A stretch of 15,796 nt of DNA, taken from contig JASJPK010000072.1 of assembly GCA_031426735.1 (NCBI GenBank), positions 1 through 15,796 of the forward strand. The letters run 5' to 3'. The notes beneath the pieces were generated by a model. That model was not told the origin of the DNA. It saw only the letters and a program-made list of their open reading frames with translations, and did no database searches. This stretch comes from PFJX01 sp031426735. GTDB lineage: Bacteria > Pseudomonadota > Gammaproteobacteria > Burkholderiales > Thiobacillaceae. Position numbers and translations under genes: made by a program. Numbering within the stretch: position 1 is the stretch's first letter; each line of letters opens with the position of its first letter. Shown here in pieces: positions 7,405 through 14,050 of the stretch.

Positions 7405-10194
7405 ATGTTTTCCAGACATTGGGACAAGCTCCCGTTCGTCGGCCGCCTGCTGGTCACCGCCAGCATCGCCCTGCTGGTGGCGGGCATCGCCATGCTCTAC
7501 GTCTCGGCGCGGGGCGATGCGCGCGATACCGCCCAGATGTTGCAGAAAGATCTGGAGCACGAACTGATCTACCTGCCGGCCAGCATGGCCGACCTGGTTG
7601 TGATCGGCGACTTTTCCACGCTGCAGCAGAACCTGGATCGTCTGGTGCAGCGCCGTGAGGTGCACGCCATCGTCTTCCGCGACGCCAACAACGCGCTGAT
7701 CAAGAGCATGGACCTTCCCCTGCCCCACTCCACGCCGACCTGGTTCGCCGACTGGATCGGCCTGAACGACATCGCCGGCCAGGCGGAGGTCCGCATCGGC
7801 GGCCACTATTACGGCACATTCCAGGTCACGCTGACCGCACAACATGCCATCAATCATGCCTGGACGCGGTTGCTGCAACACCTGGGCATCCTTCTGCTCG
7901 CCATCGCGCTCGATTTCACCGGCATCTGGCTGGTCCTGCGCCTCGGCCTGAAACCGCTGGCCGCCCTCGACGCCGGTAGCCGCCATCTTGCCGAAGGCCA
8001 CTTCGAGCAGCGCATCGCGCCGCAAGGCGGCCCGGAACTGCGCCATACCATCGCCGCGTTCAACCGCATGGCGGAGCATGTCCAGGCCAACATCGGCGCG
8101 CTGGCGGAAAGCGAAGGCCGCGTCTCGGCCATCCTGCAGTCCATCGGCGACGGTTTGATCGCCACCGACACCGCCATGCGGGTGACCTTCCTCAACGGCA
8201 TCGCCGAATCGCTCACCGGCTGGACGCAACAGGAAGCCGCCGGACTCGGCATCGCCGAGGTGATGCACATTGAACATGCGCTGACCCGCCAGCCGGCGGA
8301 AATTCCGGTCGGCCGAGTGCTGGAAACCGGGCTGGTGATCGGCCTGGCGAACCATACCGTGCTGATCGCGCGCGACGGCCGCCGTTACCATATCGCCGAC
8401 AGTGCGGCGCCGATCCGCGATGCGCTCGGACAGATGATCGGCGTGGTCATGGTGTTCCGCGACGTCAGCGAACCCTACCGCCTGCGCACCGCCCTGGAAG
8501 ACAGCCAGGCACGCCTGGCACTGGCCCTGAAAGGCGCCGATCTGGGCCTGTGGGACTGGAACGTGCAAACCGACGACATCGTGTTCGACGAGCGCTGGGC
8601 CGGCATGCTGGGCTACCGTCTGGGCGAACTCGAACATACTTTCGCTGCCTGGCAACGCCTGATCCACCCGGACGACCAGGCCATGACCAAACAACATCTG
8701 CAGGAGCATTTCTCCGGCAGCAGCGTGCAATTCGATGTCGAGTTGCGCATGCGCGGCAAGAACGGCGACTGGCACTGGGTGCTGACCCGCGGGCGCGTCA
8801 CCGAGCGGGATGCGCAGGGCAAACCGCTGCGCATGACCGGCACCCAGCTCGACATCACCGAGCGGCGCAGTGCGCAGGCGGAAGTCGAACGGCTCGCGTT
8901 CTACGACCCGCTCACCGGCCTGTCCAATCGCAGGCTGTTGCTCGACCGGCTGATCCAGGAATTCACCGTCGCCAAGCGCACGCAGCAGTTCGGCGCCGTG
9001 CTGTTCATCGACCTGGACCATTTCAAGCACGTCAACGATGCACGCGGCCATGCCATCGGCGATCTGCTGCTGAAGCAGGTCGCCCATCGCCTCAGCGGCC
9101 ACCTGCGCGAAATGGACACCGTCGCACGCCTGGGCAGCGACGAATTCGCCATCCTGCTGCCCAAGTTGTCGGACACGCTGACGCATGCCGCCAGCGCCGC
9201 CCGCAACGTCGCGGACAAGCTGCGCGCCATGCTGGCCGAACAATATCTGCTCGAAGGCGACGAGCACTACCTGACCGTCAGCATCGGCGTCAGCCTGTTT
9301 CCGGAAGGCGACGACGAAAGCTGTGAATCCTTCCTGCGCCATGCCGATACCGCCATGTACCGCGCCAAGGAAGCGGGTCGCAATACCGTGCGATTCTTCG
9401 AGCCGGCCATGCAACAGGCGGTGGAAAGCCGCCTGGCGATGGAGCGCGAACTGCACGACGCACTCAGCCGCAAGGAATTCCGCATCTATCTGCAGGCGCA
9501 GCACGATGCGAGCGGCCGCCTAGTCGGCGCCGAGGCGCTGCTGCGCTGGGCCCACCCGCTACGCGGCCTGGTGCCGCCGTCCGCCTTCATTCCGCTGGCC
9601 GAGGAAACCGGCCTCATCGTCGCCATCGGCGACTGGGTGCTGAGCACCAGCGCCAACCTTCTCAAACAATGGGAAATGGCGGGCCACGATTTGCGCCTTT
9701 CGGTCAACGTCAGCCCGCGCCAGTTCGGCGAGGCCGATTTCGTCGCGCGGGTACGTGAAATCCTGGCGCAAAGCGGTGCCAGCCCGTCGCGCCTGACTCT
9801 GGAAATCACCGAAAGCCTGCTGATGAGCGACGTCGGCGAAGCCATCGCCCGCATGACCGAGTTGCAGCACCTGGGCGTGCGTCTGTCGATCGACGACTTC
9901 GGCACCGGCTTTTCCTCGCTGTCCTACCTCAAGCGCCTGCCGCTGCACGAACTGAAGATCGACCGCGCCTTCGTCTCCGGCCTGCCGCGCGATGCGGACG
10001 ACACCGTGCTGGTCGAAACCATCCTGCTCATCGCCCGCCAGATGCGGCTGGAAGTGGTGGCCGAAGGCGTCGAGACGGAAGCCCAGAACGCCTGGCTGAA
10101 AGAAAAGGGCTGCGACCTGTTCCAGGGCTTCCTGCTCGGCCGCCCGATTCCGGAAGCCGAGTTCATGGCGCGGCTGGAACAGATTCCAGCGTAG
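7405..10194 (+). CDS. Membrane PAS-PAS-GGDEF-EAL c-di-GMP enzyme
   Basis: This is a 929-residue inner-membrane protein of cyclic-di-GMP turnover. Order: membrane helix (13-34), periplasmic domain of about 120 residues, second helix (157-180), HAMP-like linker (181-233), PAS 1 (about 236-355), PAS 2 (about 366-490, with DLGLWDWN), GGDEF (about 497-660) and EAL (about 673-925). The GGDEF motif reads GSDEF (577-581), with Ser in the second Gly position; the inhibitory site RxxD is intact (Arg568, Asp571). The EAL half has the full catalytic set: E710 in EALLR, NVSPRQF, EITES, DDFG (830-831), LKIDRAFV, and AEGVET (E887 and E890). It is therefore very probably a phosphodiesterase; cyclase activity is uncertain. 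It is cotranscribed with the PhnD-like gene 24 bases upstream. No clear Shine-Dalgarno precedes the ATG. Confidence 0.95.
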   Translation: MFSRHWDKLPFVGRLLVTASIALLVAGIAMLYVSARGDARDTAQMLQKDLEHELIYLPASMADLVVIGDFSTLQQNLDRLVQRREVHAIVFRDANNALIKSMDLPLPHSTPTWFADWIGLNDIAGQAEVRIGGHYYGTFQVTLTAQHAINHAWTRLLQHLGILLLAIALDFTGIWLVLRLGLKPLAALDAGSRHLAEGHFEQRIAPQGGPELRHTIAAFNRMAEHVQANIGALAESEGRVSAILQSIGDGLIATDTAMRVTFLNGIAESLTGWTQQEAAGLGIAEVMHIEHALTRQPAEIPVGRVLETGLVIGLANHTVLIARDGRRYHIADSAAPIRDALGQMIGVVMVFRDVSEPYRLRTALEDSQARLALALKGADLGLWDWNVQTDDIVFDERWAGMLGYRLGELEHTFAAWQRLIHPDDQAMTKQHLQEHFSGSSVQFDVELRMRGKNGDWHWVLTRGRVTERDAQGKPLRMTGTQLDITERRSAQAEVERLAFYDPLTGLSNRRLLLDRLIQEFTVAKRTQQFGAVLFIDLDHFKHVNDARGHAIGDLLLKQVAHRLSGHLREMDTVARLGSDEFAILLPKLSDTLTHAASAARNVADKLRAMLAEQYLLEGDEHYLTVSIGVSLFPEGDDESCESFLRHADTAMYRAKEAGRNTVRFFEPAMQQAVESRLAMERELHDALSRKEFRIYLQAQHDASGRLVGAEALLRWAHPLRGLVPPSAFIPLAEETGLIVAIGDWVLSTSANLLKQWEMAGHDLRLSVNVSPRQFGEADFVARVREILAQSGASPSRLTLEITESLLMSDVGEAIARMTELQHLGVRLSIDDFGTGFSSLSYLKRLPLHELKIDRAFVSGLPRDADDTVLVETILLIARQMRLEVVAEGVETEAQNAWLKEKGCDLFQGFLLGRPIPEAEFMARLEQIPA

Positions 10195-10204
10195 ACGCAA
10201 CCGG

Positions 10205-10260
10205 GGGATCGCGCCTTGGAAGGCGCTCCTACGTAGGAGCGCCTTCCAAGGTGCGATCCC
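10205..10260. repeat. 56-base REP-like palindrome
   Basis: The two 28-base arms (10205-10232 and 10233-10260) are reverse complements with a single mismatch and no spacer. The core GTAGGAGCGCCTTCCAAGG resembles the GTAGGAGCG-type repetitive extragenic palindromes known from Pseudomonas, Xanthomonas and relatives. It fills the gap between the convergent stops of the EAL gene (10194) and the plsC-like gene (10260-10262), and its last base is part of the plsC stop codon. In RNA either strand would form a very stable hairpin, so it may stop or protect both transcripts; no T-run is present. Confidence 0.85.
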
Positions 10261-10889
10261 TACGACCCCGGCAACTCCGCCGCCAGCGCCCGCATGCGGC
10301 CTTCCAGTTCGGCCATGAAGGCCGCCTGTTCCAGGTCGCCGTGCAACGCCTCGCCGACGAACACATCGCAGAAGAACGGCACCAGAATCGGATCGTCCTT
10401 CGGCAGCGCCTTGCCGAGGCCGTGCAGGAAAATCGGCGTCACCGGCACCGTCGGCCGCCGCGCCGCCAGCACCGCGATACCGCGCTTGAAGCGGCCCATC
10501 ACTTCCGGCTCGCCGCGGCTGCCTTCCGGAAACAGCACCAGAATCTCGCCGCGATCCAGCGCCGCTTCGCAGGGTTTCAGCGGATCGGCGCCGCCCTTCC
10601 CTTCGCGCTTGATCGGCAGGATGCCGATCACGTTGAGCGAGAACCAGCCCAGCAATGGATTGACCGTGAAGTAATCGGCCGCCGCCACCGGCCGCAGTTT
10701 GGGCAGCAAGGCGAGCGGGAACAGCGACAGCAGCACCAGCGTGTCGAGATGGCTGTTGTGATTCGCCGCGACGATGGCAGGGCCATCCAGCGGCAGGCGC
10801 TCGCGGCGACGCACGTTGAGGCCGAGCACGATCAGCGCGATGGGGCGTGCGATCAGCGCGAAGAAGGCGAGACGCAATAAACGCTTCAT
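10260..10889 (-). CDS. PlsC-like 1-acylglycerol-3-phosphate acyltransferase
   Basis: This 209-residue membrane-associated glycerophospholipid acyltransferase probably adds the sn-2 acyl chain to lysophosphatidate to make phosphatidate. The catalytic H-x4-D motif is present as NHNSHLD (His44, Asp49), and motif III is FPEGSRGEP (120-128). A hydrophobic N-terminus (6-25) anchors it, and RREGKGG-like basic residues sit after the ILPIKRE block (90-96). The short length and absence of a long C-terminal tail fit the accessory PlsC-like branch as well as housekeeping PlsC. It lies downstream of the ynbB- and ynbA-like genes on the same strand, 229 bases from ynbB, with a repeat pair between. Its stop codon touches the palindrome at 10205-10260. 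The family is certain; the exact acyl donor and acceptor are not. Confidence 0.9.
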   Translation of the reverse strand: MKRLLRLAFFALIARPIALIVLGLNVRRRERLPLDGPAIVAANHNSHLDTLVLLSLFPLALLPKLRPVAAADYFTVNPLLGWFSLNVIGILPIKREGKGGADPLKPCEAALDRGEILVLFPEGSRGEPEVMGRFKRGIAVLAARRPTVPVTPIFLHGLGKALPKDDPILVPFFCDVFVGEALHGDLEQAAFMAELEGRMRALAAELPGS

Positions 10890-10944
10890 CGGCTCAATGG
10901 CCTTGACCGCAGCGGGTTTCCTCGGCGGGGCGGCAAGCCCACCT

Positions 10945-11040
10945 CCCCCTTTGAAAAAGGGGGATTGAGGGGGATTTTTCTACGGTGGTCTACGCGGATG
11001 GCGCTTAAATCCCCCCTAACCCCCCTTTTCCAAAGGGGGG
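10945..11040. repeat. Inverted pair of CCCCCTTT-type repeats
   Basis: Two copies of a roughly 33-base repeat face each other. The left copy, 10945-10977, reads CCCCCTTT..AAGGGGG..GGGGGATTT; the right copy, 11007-11040, is its inverted form with small differences. They are separated by 29 bases. Each copy also contains its own small CCCCCTTT/AAGGGGG stem. Similar G/C-run repeats are scattered between genes in many proteobacteria. The pair fills the centre of the 229-base gap (10890-11118) between ynbB and plsC; nothing else is recognisable there. Confidence 0.8.
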
Positions 11041-11118
11041 AACTGGCATCGCAATGCTTGCGGCAGCGGCATGAGATCAGTCCGCGCCGCACCGGAGTGA
11101 CGGCTGTTGTGAGATGCA

Positions 11119-12057
11119 TCAGTAGTGCAGGTAATACAGAAAGTGGAAGAACAGCGGCGCCGTGAAGGTCAGGCTGTCGACCCGGTCCAGGATGCCGCCG
11201 TGGCCGGGAATCAGGCTGCCGCTGTCCTTGATGCCGAGATCGCGCTTCAGCGCCGAGATGTTCACGTCGCCGACGAAACCGGCCAGGCCGATCAACAAGC
11301 CGGCGGCCGGCGCTTCCCAGCCGAGCAGCGGTGTCAGCTGCGGCGCCAGCGCCCAGGCCGCCAGCGTGGTGGTGAGAATGCCGCCGAGAAAGCCTTCCCA
11401 GGTCTTCTTCGGGCTGACCTTGGGGATGATCTTGTGTTTGCCGAACAACTTGCCCCAGACGTACTGCGCCACGTCGTTGAACTGGGTCAGGAACATCAGG
11501 AACAACACCAATCCCGCGCCGCCGCCGGCCGGGTTGATGTCCTTCGGCAGCACCAGCAAAAACGCCATGTGCGACAGGTTGAACACGGTCAGCATCAAAC
11601 CCCAGTGCAGGCTACCGGCGGCGCGCAGGAAGCCGGCGGTCTCGCCGATCAGCACCATGCGCATCGGCAGCAGCAGGAACAGATAGACCGGAATGAAGAT
11701 GATGAACATGCCGTACCAGCCGGTCGCCACCCAGTAAAACTGGGCCGGGATCGCCAGATAGGCCCAGAACAGCACGCGCCGGTCGGCGCGGCGGGTCGGG
11801 ATCAGCGACAGGTATTCCTTCAGCGCCAGGAAGCTGACGAAAGCCAGGAACAGCAGCGACAGCGTCGGCGACAACGCCATCGCGGCGGCGAACACGCCCG
11901 CCATCACCCACCAGGAATTCACCCGCGCGGTGAGCTCGCCGTAGTCTTGGTCTGGATGCGTGCGTTTCAGCGCAAACACGATGCCGCTGGCGATCAGCAG
12001 GATGCCGAAGATGCCGGCCAGAAAGGCGGCGGCGTTGGGGGTCAGGGCACTGAACAT
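11119..12057 (-). CDS. ynbB: CdsA/YnbB-like phosphatidate cytidylyltransferase
   Basis: This polytopic membrane enzyme of 312 residues belongs to the CDP-diglyceride synthase family, which makes CDP-diacylglycerol from CTP and phosphatidate. The C-terminal signature is complete: SALKRDLGIKDSG (268-280), then PGHGGILDRVDS (284-295), with the acidic and basic residues that bind Mg-CTP. KVSPKKTWEG (213-222) is the other conserved loop. About eight hydrophobic segments precede them. Resemblance to E. coli YnbB is strong as I recall it (for example FLALKEY, NDVAQYVWGK and the tail), and the upstream gene is YnbA-like, so this is probably the accessory paralogue and not the housekeeping CdsA. The start ATG at 12057 shares one base with the stop of the upstream gene (TGATG), so translation is coupled. 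Confidence 0.92.
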   Translation of the reverse strand: MFSALTPNAAAFLAGIFGILLIASGIVFALKRTHPDQDYGELTARVNSWWVMAGVFAAAMALSPTLSLLFLAFVSFLALKEYLSLIPTRRADRRVLFWAYLAIPAQFYWVATGWYGMFIIFIPVYLFLLLPMRMVLIGETAGFLRAAGSLHWGLMLTVFNLSHMAFLLVLPKDINPAGGGAGLVLFLMFLTQFNDVAQYVWGKLFGKHKIIPKVSPKKTWEGFLGGILTTTLAAWALAPQLTPLLGWEAPAAGLLIGLAGFVGDVNISALKRDLGIKDSGSLIPGHGGILDRVDSLTFTAPLFFHFLYYLHY

Positions 12058-12665
12058 CAGACTTGTCCTTCACTCAGGCCGCGCTTGGCGCGGTTGACGA
12101 TGGTGAACACCAGCAACAACGCGACCGCCGCCAGCACACCGGTCAGCCACAGCCCGGTCGGCACGCCGACACCGACCGCCAGGCCGAGCGCGCCGAAGAT
12201 GAAAGCACGGTCGCTCTTGCCCATCGGCCCGTCGTAGCGGCGCGACGCGCCCAGCGTCTGCATCAGCACGCCGGTCATTTCCGACAGAGTCGCCAGCAGC
12301 ACGATGGCGACGATCAACGCGGCATCGAAACCAGCCACCCAAGCCAGCGGTAGGTAAAGCGCGGCATCGGACAGCACATCGCACAGTTCGTTGAGCACCG
12401 CGCCGAGACGCGATTTCTGGTTGTGCTCGCGCGCCAGCATGCCATCGACGGCGTTCAGCGCCATGCGCAAAAACATCACGCCGGGCAGCAACAGCAGCAG
12501 ACCGGTTTGCTCAGGCCGCAGCGCGATCGCCGCGCCGGTGGCGAAGGACAGCAGCATCGCCGCCAAAGTCACCTGGTTGGCGGTGACGCCGGCAACGGCC
12601 AGACCGCGCACCATGGGGCGCAGCAGGTTCTGGAAAGCGGGTTTCAGGTCGTAGATGCTGGACAT
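12057..12665 (-). CDS. ynbA: YnbA-like CDP-alcohol phosphatidyltransferase
   Basis: This membrane enzyme of 202 residues belongs to the CDP-alcohol phosphatidyltransferase family, which joins a phosphatidyl group from CDP-diacylglycerol to an alcohol. The motif region runs from 71 to 100: N71-A-V-D74-G-M-L-A-R79, G88, N92, D96, D100. Compared with the consensus D-x2-D-G-x2-A-R-x8-G-x3-D-x3-D, the first and third Asp are Asn. As I recall, E. coli YnbA has the same Asn pattern, so it looks like a subfamily trait and not decay. About five membrane segments follow. The ATG at 12665 is chosen because it gives the family start SSIYDLKPAFQNLLRP and has AGAGGA just before it; upstream codons in frame read as another gene. 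It overlaps the 160-residue gene by 22 bases. The alcohol substrate is unknown. Confidence 0.9.
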   Translation of the reverse strand: MSSIYDLKPAFQNLLRPMVRGLAVAGVTANQVTLAAMLLSFATGAAIALRPEQTGLLLLLPGVMFLRMALNAVDGMLAREHNQKSRLGAVLNELCDVLSDAALYLPLAWVAGFDAALIVAIVLLATLSEMTGVLMQTLGASRRYDGPMGKSDRAFIFGALGLAVGVGVPTGLWLTGVLAAVALLLVFTIVNRAKRGLSEGQV

Positions 12666-13126
12666 GCTTCCTCTTGCGCCAGGCGCATGATGTATTGGGC
12701 AAAATCGGGGTCTTCGCCGCGCAGCAGTTCGGGCAGGCGGGCGCGGAAATCCTCGCGCTGGCACCACTCGCGCATGTAGTCCTCCCACGAGTGCCAGCGC
12801 CGGTCCTGCTTCTCGCTCATGTCAGGCTCGTAGGCCAGCAGATAGGCACGTTCGAACAAGGAAATCAGCATGTCGAACACCACCCACATGCGTTCGCGCT
12901 GCTCGTCATTCAGGTCCGGCGTCGATTCCCGGCTGCGCAATTGCAGATCGGAATTGGCCAGCACCACTTCGAGAAAGTCGATGTAGGCGTCCGACAACTG
13001 CTGCCAGATCGCCTCTTCCTCGTTCTCGCGCTCCTTGCGCTGATCGAGGAAATACACCGCGATGGCGAACGGCAGGCCGATCACCGTGACGACGTAGGAC
13101 AGCAGCTCCCAGGTTGCGAGGTCCAT
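12644..13126 (-). CDS. Unknown membrane-anchored protein
   Basis: I do not recognise a named family. The 160-residue product has one hydrophobic helix near the N-terminus (about 8-27), followed by a positively charged QRKER and a mostly helical, acidic soluble part rich in Trp, Arg and Glu (for example FERAYLLAYEPDMSE at 91-105, WHSWEDYMREWC at 111-122, and FRARLPELLRGEDPDFAQYI at 127-146). With the Arg/Lys side after the helix, the soluble part should face the cytosol. The start ATG at 13126 has GGGG about 7 bases upstream. It follows the CoA-binding gene by 10 bases and its last 22 bases overlap ynbA. The overlap suggests a functional link to the phospholipid genes. Conserved aromatic and acidic residues indicate a real, selected protein. 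Confidence 0.75.
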   Translation of the reverse strand: MDLATWELLSYVVTVIGLPFAIAVYFLDQRKERENEEEAIWQQLSDAYIDFLEVVLANSDLQLRSRESTPDLNDEQRERMWVVFDMLISLFERAYLLAYEPDMSEKQDRRWHSWEDYMREWCQREDFRARLPELLRGEDPDFAQYIMRLAQEEACPASTT

Positions 13127-13136
13127 GCCGGCCCCG

Positions 13137-13553
13137 TCAGGGCATCAAGCGCACATATTCTTTGTAGATGCAGCGATCCATCACCACGGTCAGGCCGGCG
13201 GCACGCGCTTTTTCCGCCGCGGCGTCATGCACGATGCCTTCCTGAATCCAGATCGCCGGCGCGCCGATGGCCAAGGCTTCATCGACCACACCGGGAATCG
13301 CCGCCGATTCACGGAAGACATTGATCAGATCGACCGGAAACGGAATGTCGGCCAGCTTCGCGTAGGCCTTTTCGCCCAGCGCCGAATCCAGCGCCGGCCG
13401 TACCGGCACGATGCGATAACCGAAACGTTGCATGGTTTGCGAAACGCCAAAACTGGGTCGATCCGGCTTCGGCGACAGGCCGACCACGGCGATGGTTTTC
13501 ACGCGCTGCAGCAAGGCCTTGATCTCGGCCGGCTCGGGATTCTTGAAGTTCAT
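13137..13553 (-). CDS. CoA-binding protein (YccU-like)
   Basis: This 138-residue cytosolic protein has a Rossmann-type CoA-binding domain, the stand-alone CoA_binding_2 (YccU) family. The conserved start of the fold is IAVVGLSPKPDRPSFGVSQ (21-39), and IWIQEGIVHDAAAEKARAAG (101-120) leads to VVMDRCI (123-129). It spans nearly the whole protein, as usual for this family. Members bind CoA but their reaction is unknown. The ATG at 13553 overlaps the GNAT stop by four bases (ATGA). It sits between a GNAT acetyltransferase and the unknown membrane protein. Two CoA-linked proteins side by side may share an acyl-CoA theme, but that is an inference. Confidence 0.92.
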   Translation of the reverse strand: MNFKNPEPAEIKALLQRVKTIAVVGLSPKPDRPSFGVSQTMQRFGYRIVPVRPALDSALGEKAYAKLADIPFPVDLINVFRESAAIPGVVDEALAIGAPAIWIQEGIVHDAAAEKARAAGLTVVMDRCIYKEYVRLMP

Positions 13554-14050
13554 GTCAGTTCCTTGGTCATCACGTAATCGTCCATCACATGGCCGCCGCC
13601 GATGTCTTCCAGGTAAATGGTCTGCACCGTGAAGCCATGTTTCAAATAGGCATCGATGGCTTGCCGATTCTGCCGGTTCACCCGCAATGCCAGACGCGAA
13701 TAGCCTTGCGCGGCGGCGCGATCGGCCATGGCGCGAATCAGCAAACCGCCGATGCCATGGCGTTGCAAATCGGTTTCCACATAGAGCTTGTCGAGCTTGT
13801 AATCGCCCTCGGTGAGCGGATGCCCGTGCGCGAAACCGACCAAGGTCTCCCCCGCCCGCGCCGCCAGCCAGACATCGCCGCGCGCGATGAACTGCTTCAC
13901 CAGCACCGGCCGGTAGCGTTGTTCCAGCATGTATTCGATCTGCTCGGACGAAATGATGCGCGGGTAATGCGCCCGCCAGACGCGCCCGGCGAGTTCCACC
14001 ACCGCCTCGGCTTCGTCCAGGCGCAGGGGGCCGATTTCAATCTTATCCAT
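13550..14050 (-). CDS. GNAT-family N-acetyltransferase
   Basis: This 166-residue cytosolic protein has the GCN5-related acetyltransferase fold, which moves an acetyl group from acetyl-CoA to an amine. The acetyl-CoA pyrophosphate loop is QRHGIGG (96-102), following KLDKLYVETDL on the preceding strand. The usual NRQNRQAIDAYLKHGF block (125-140) gives the C-terminal binding helix. The length is typical and the substrate cannot be predicted; an RimI-type protein or small-molecule target are both possible. The ATG at 14050 overlaps the end of the second lipid A acyltransferase gene by eight bases, and its own stop overlaps the CoA-binding gene. It is the first gene of the chain that is not lipid-related. 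Confidence 0.93.
   Translation of the reverse strand: MDKIEIGPLRLDEAEAVVELAGRVWRAHYPRIISSEQIEYMLEQRYRPVLVKQFIARGDVWLAARAGETLVGFAHGHPLTEGDYKLDKLYVETDLQRHGIGGLLIRAMADRAAAQGYSRLALRVNRQNRQAIDAYLKHGFTVQTIYLEDIGGGHVMDDYVMTKELT

Noticed and set aside
7396..9504. Minus-strand open frame of 702 codons opposite the GGDEF-EAL gene
   Set aside because: It lies wholly antisense to a well-supported multidomain gene and has no recognisable domain; long antisense frames are common in GC-rich coding DNA.
10886..11119. 77-codon minus-strand frame between ynbB and plsC
   Set aside because: Its product (PPFSKGE and SPLWKRGVRGD pieces) is the familiar translation of the CCCCCTTT repeat and not a gene.
11125..12237. 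Plus-strand open frame of 370 codons opposite the ynbB-like gene
   Set aside because: Low-complexity Gln/His/Arg-rich product, antisense to a conserved CdsA-family gene.
12666..12788. N-terminal extension of the ynbA frame
   Set aside because: The extra residues are Arg/Pro-rich, overlap the 160-residue gene in another frame and are absent from the family as I know it.
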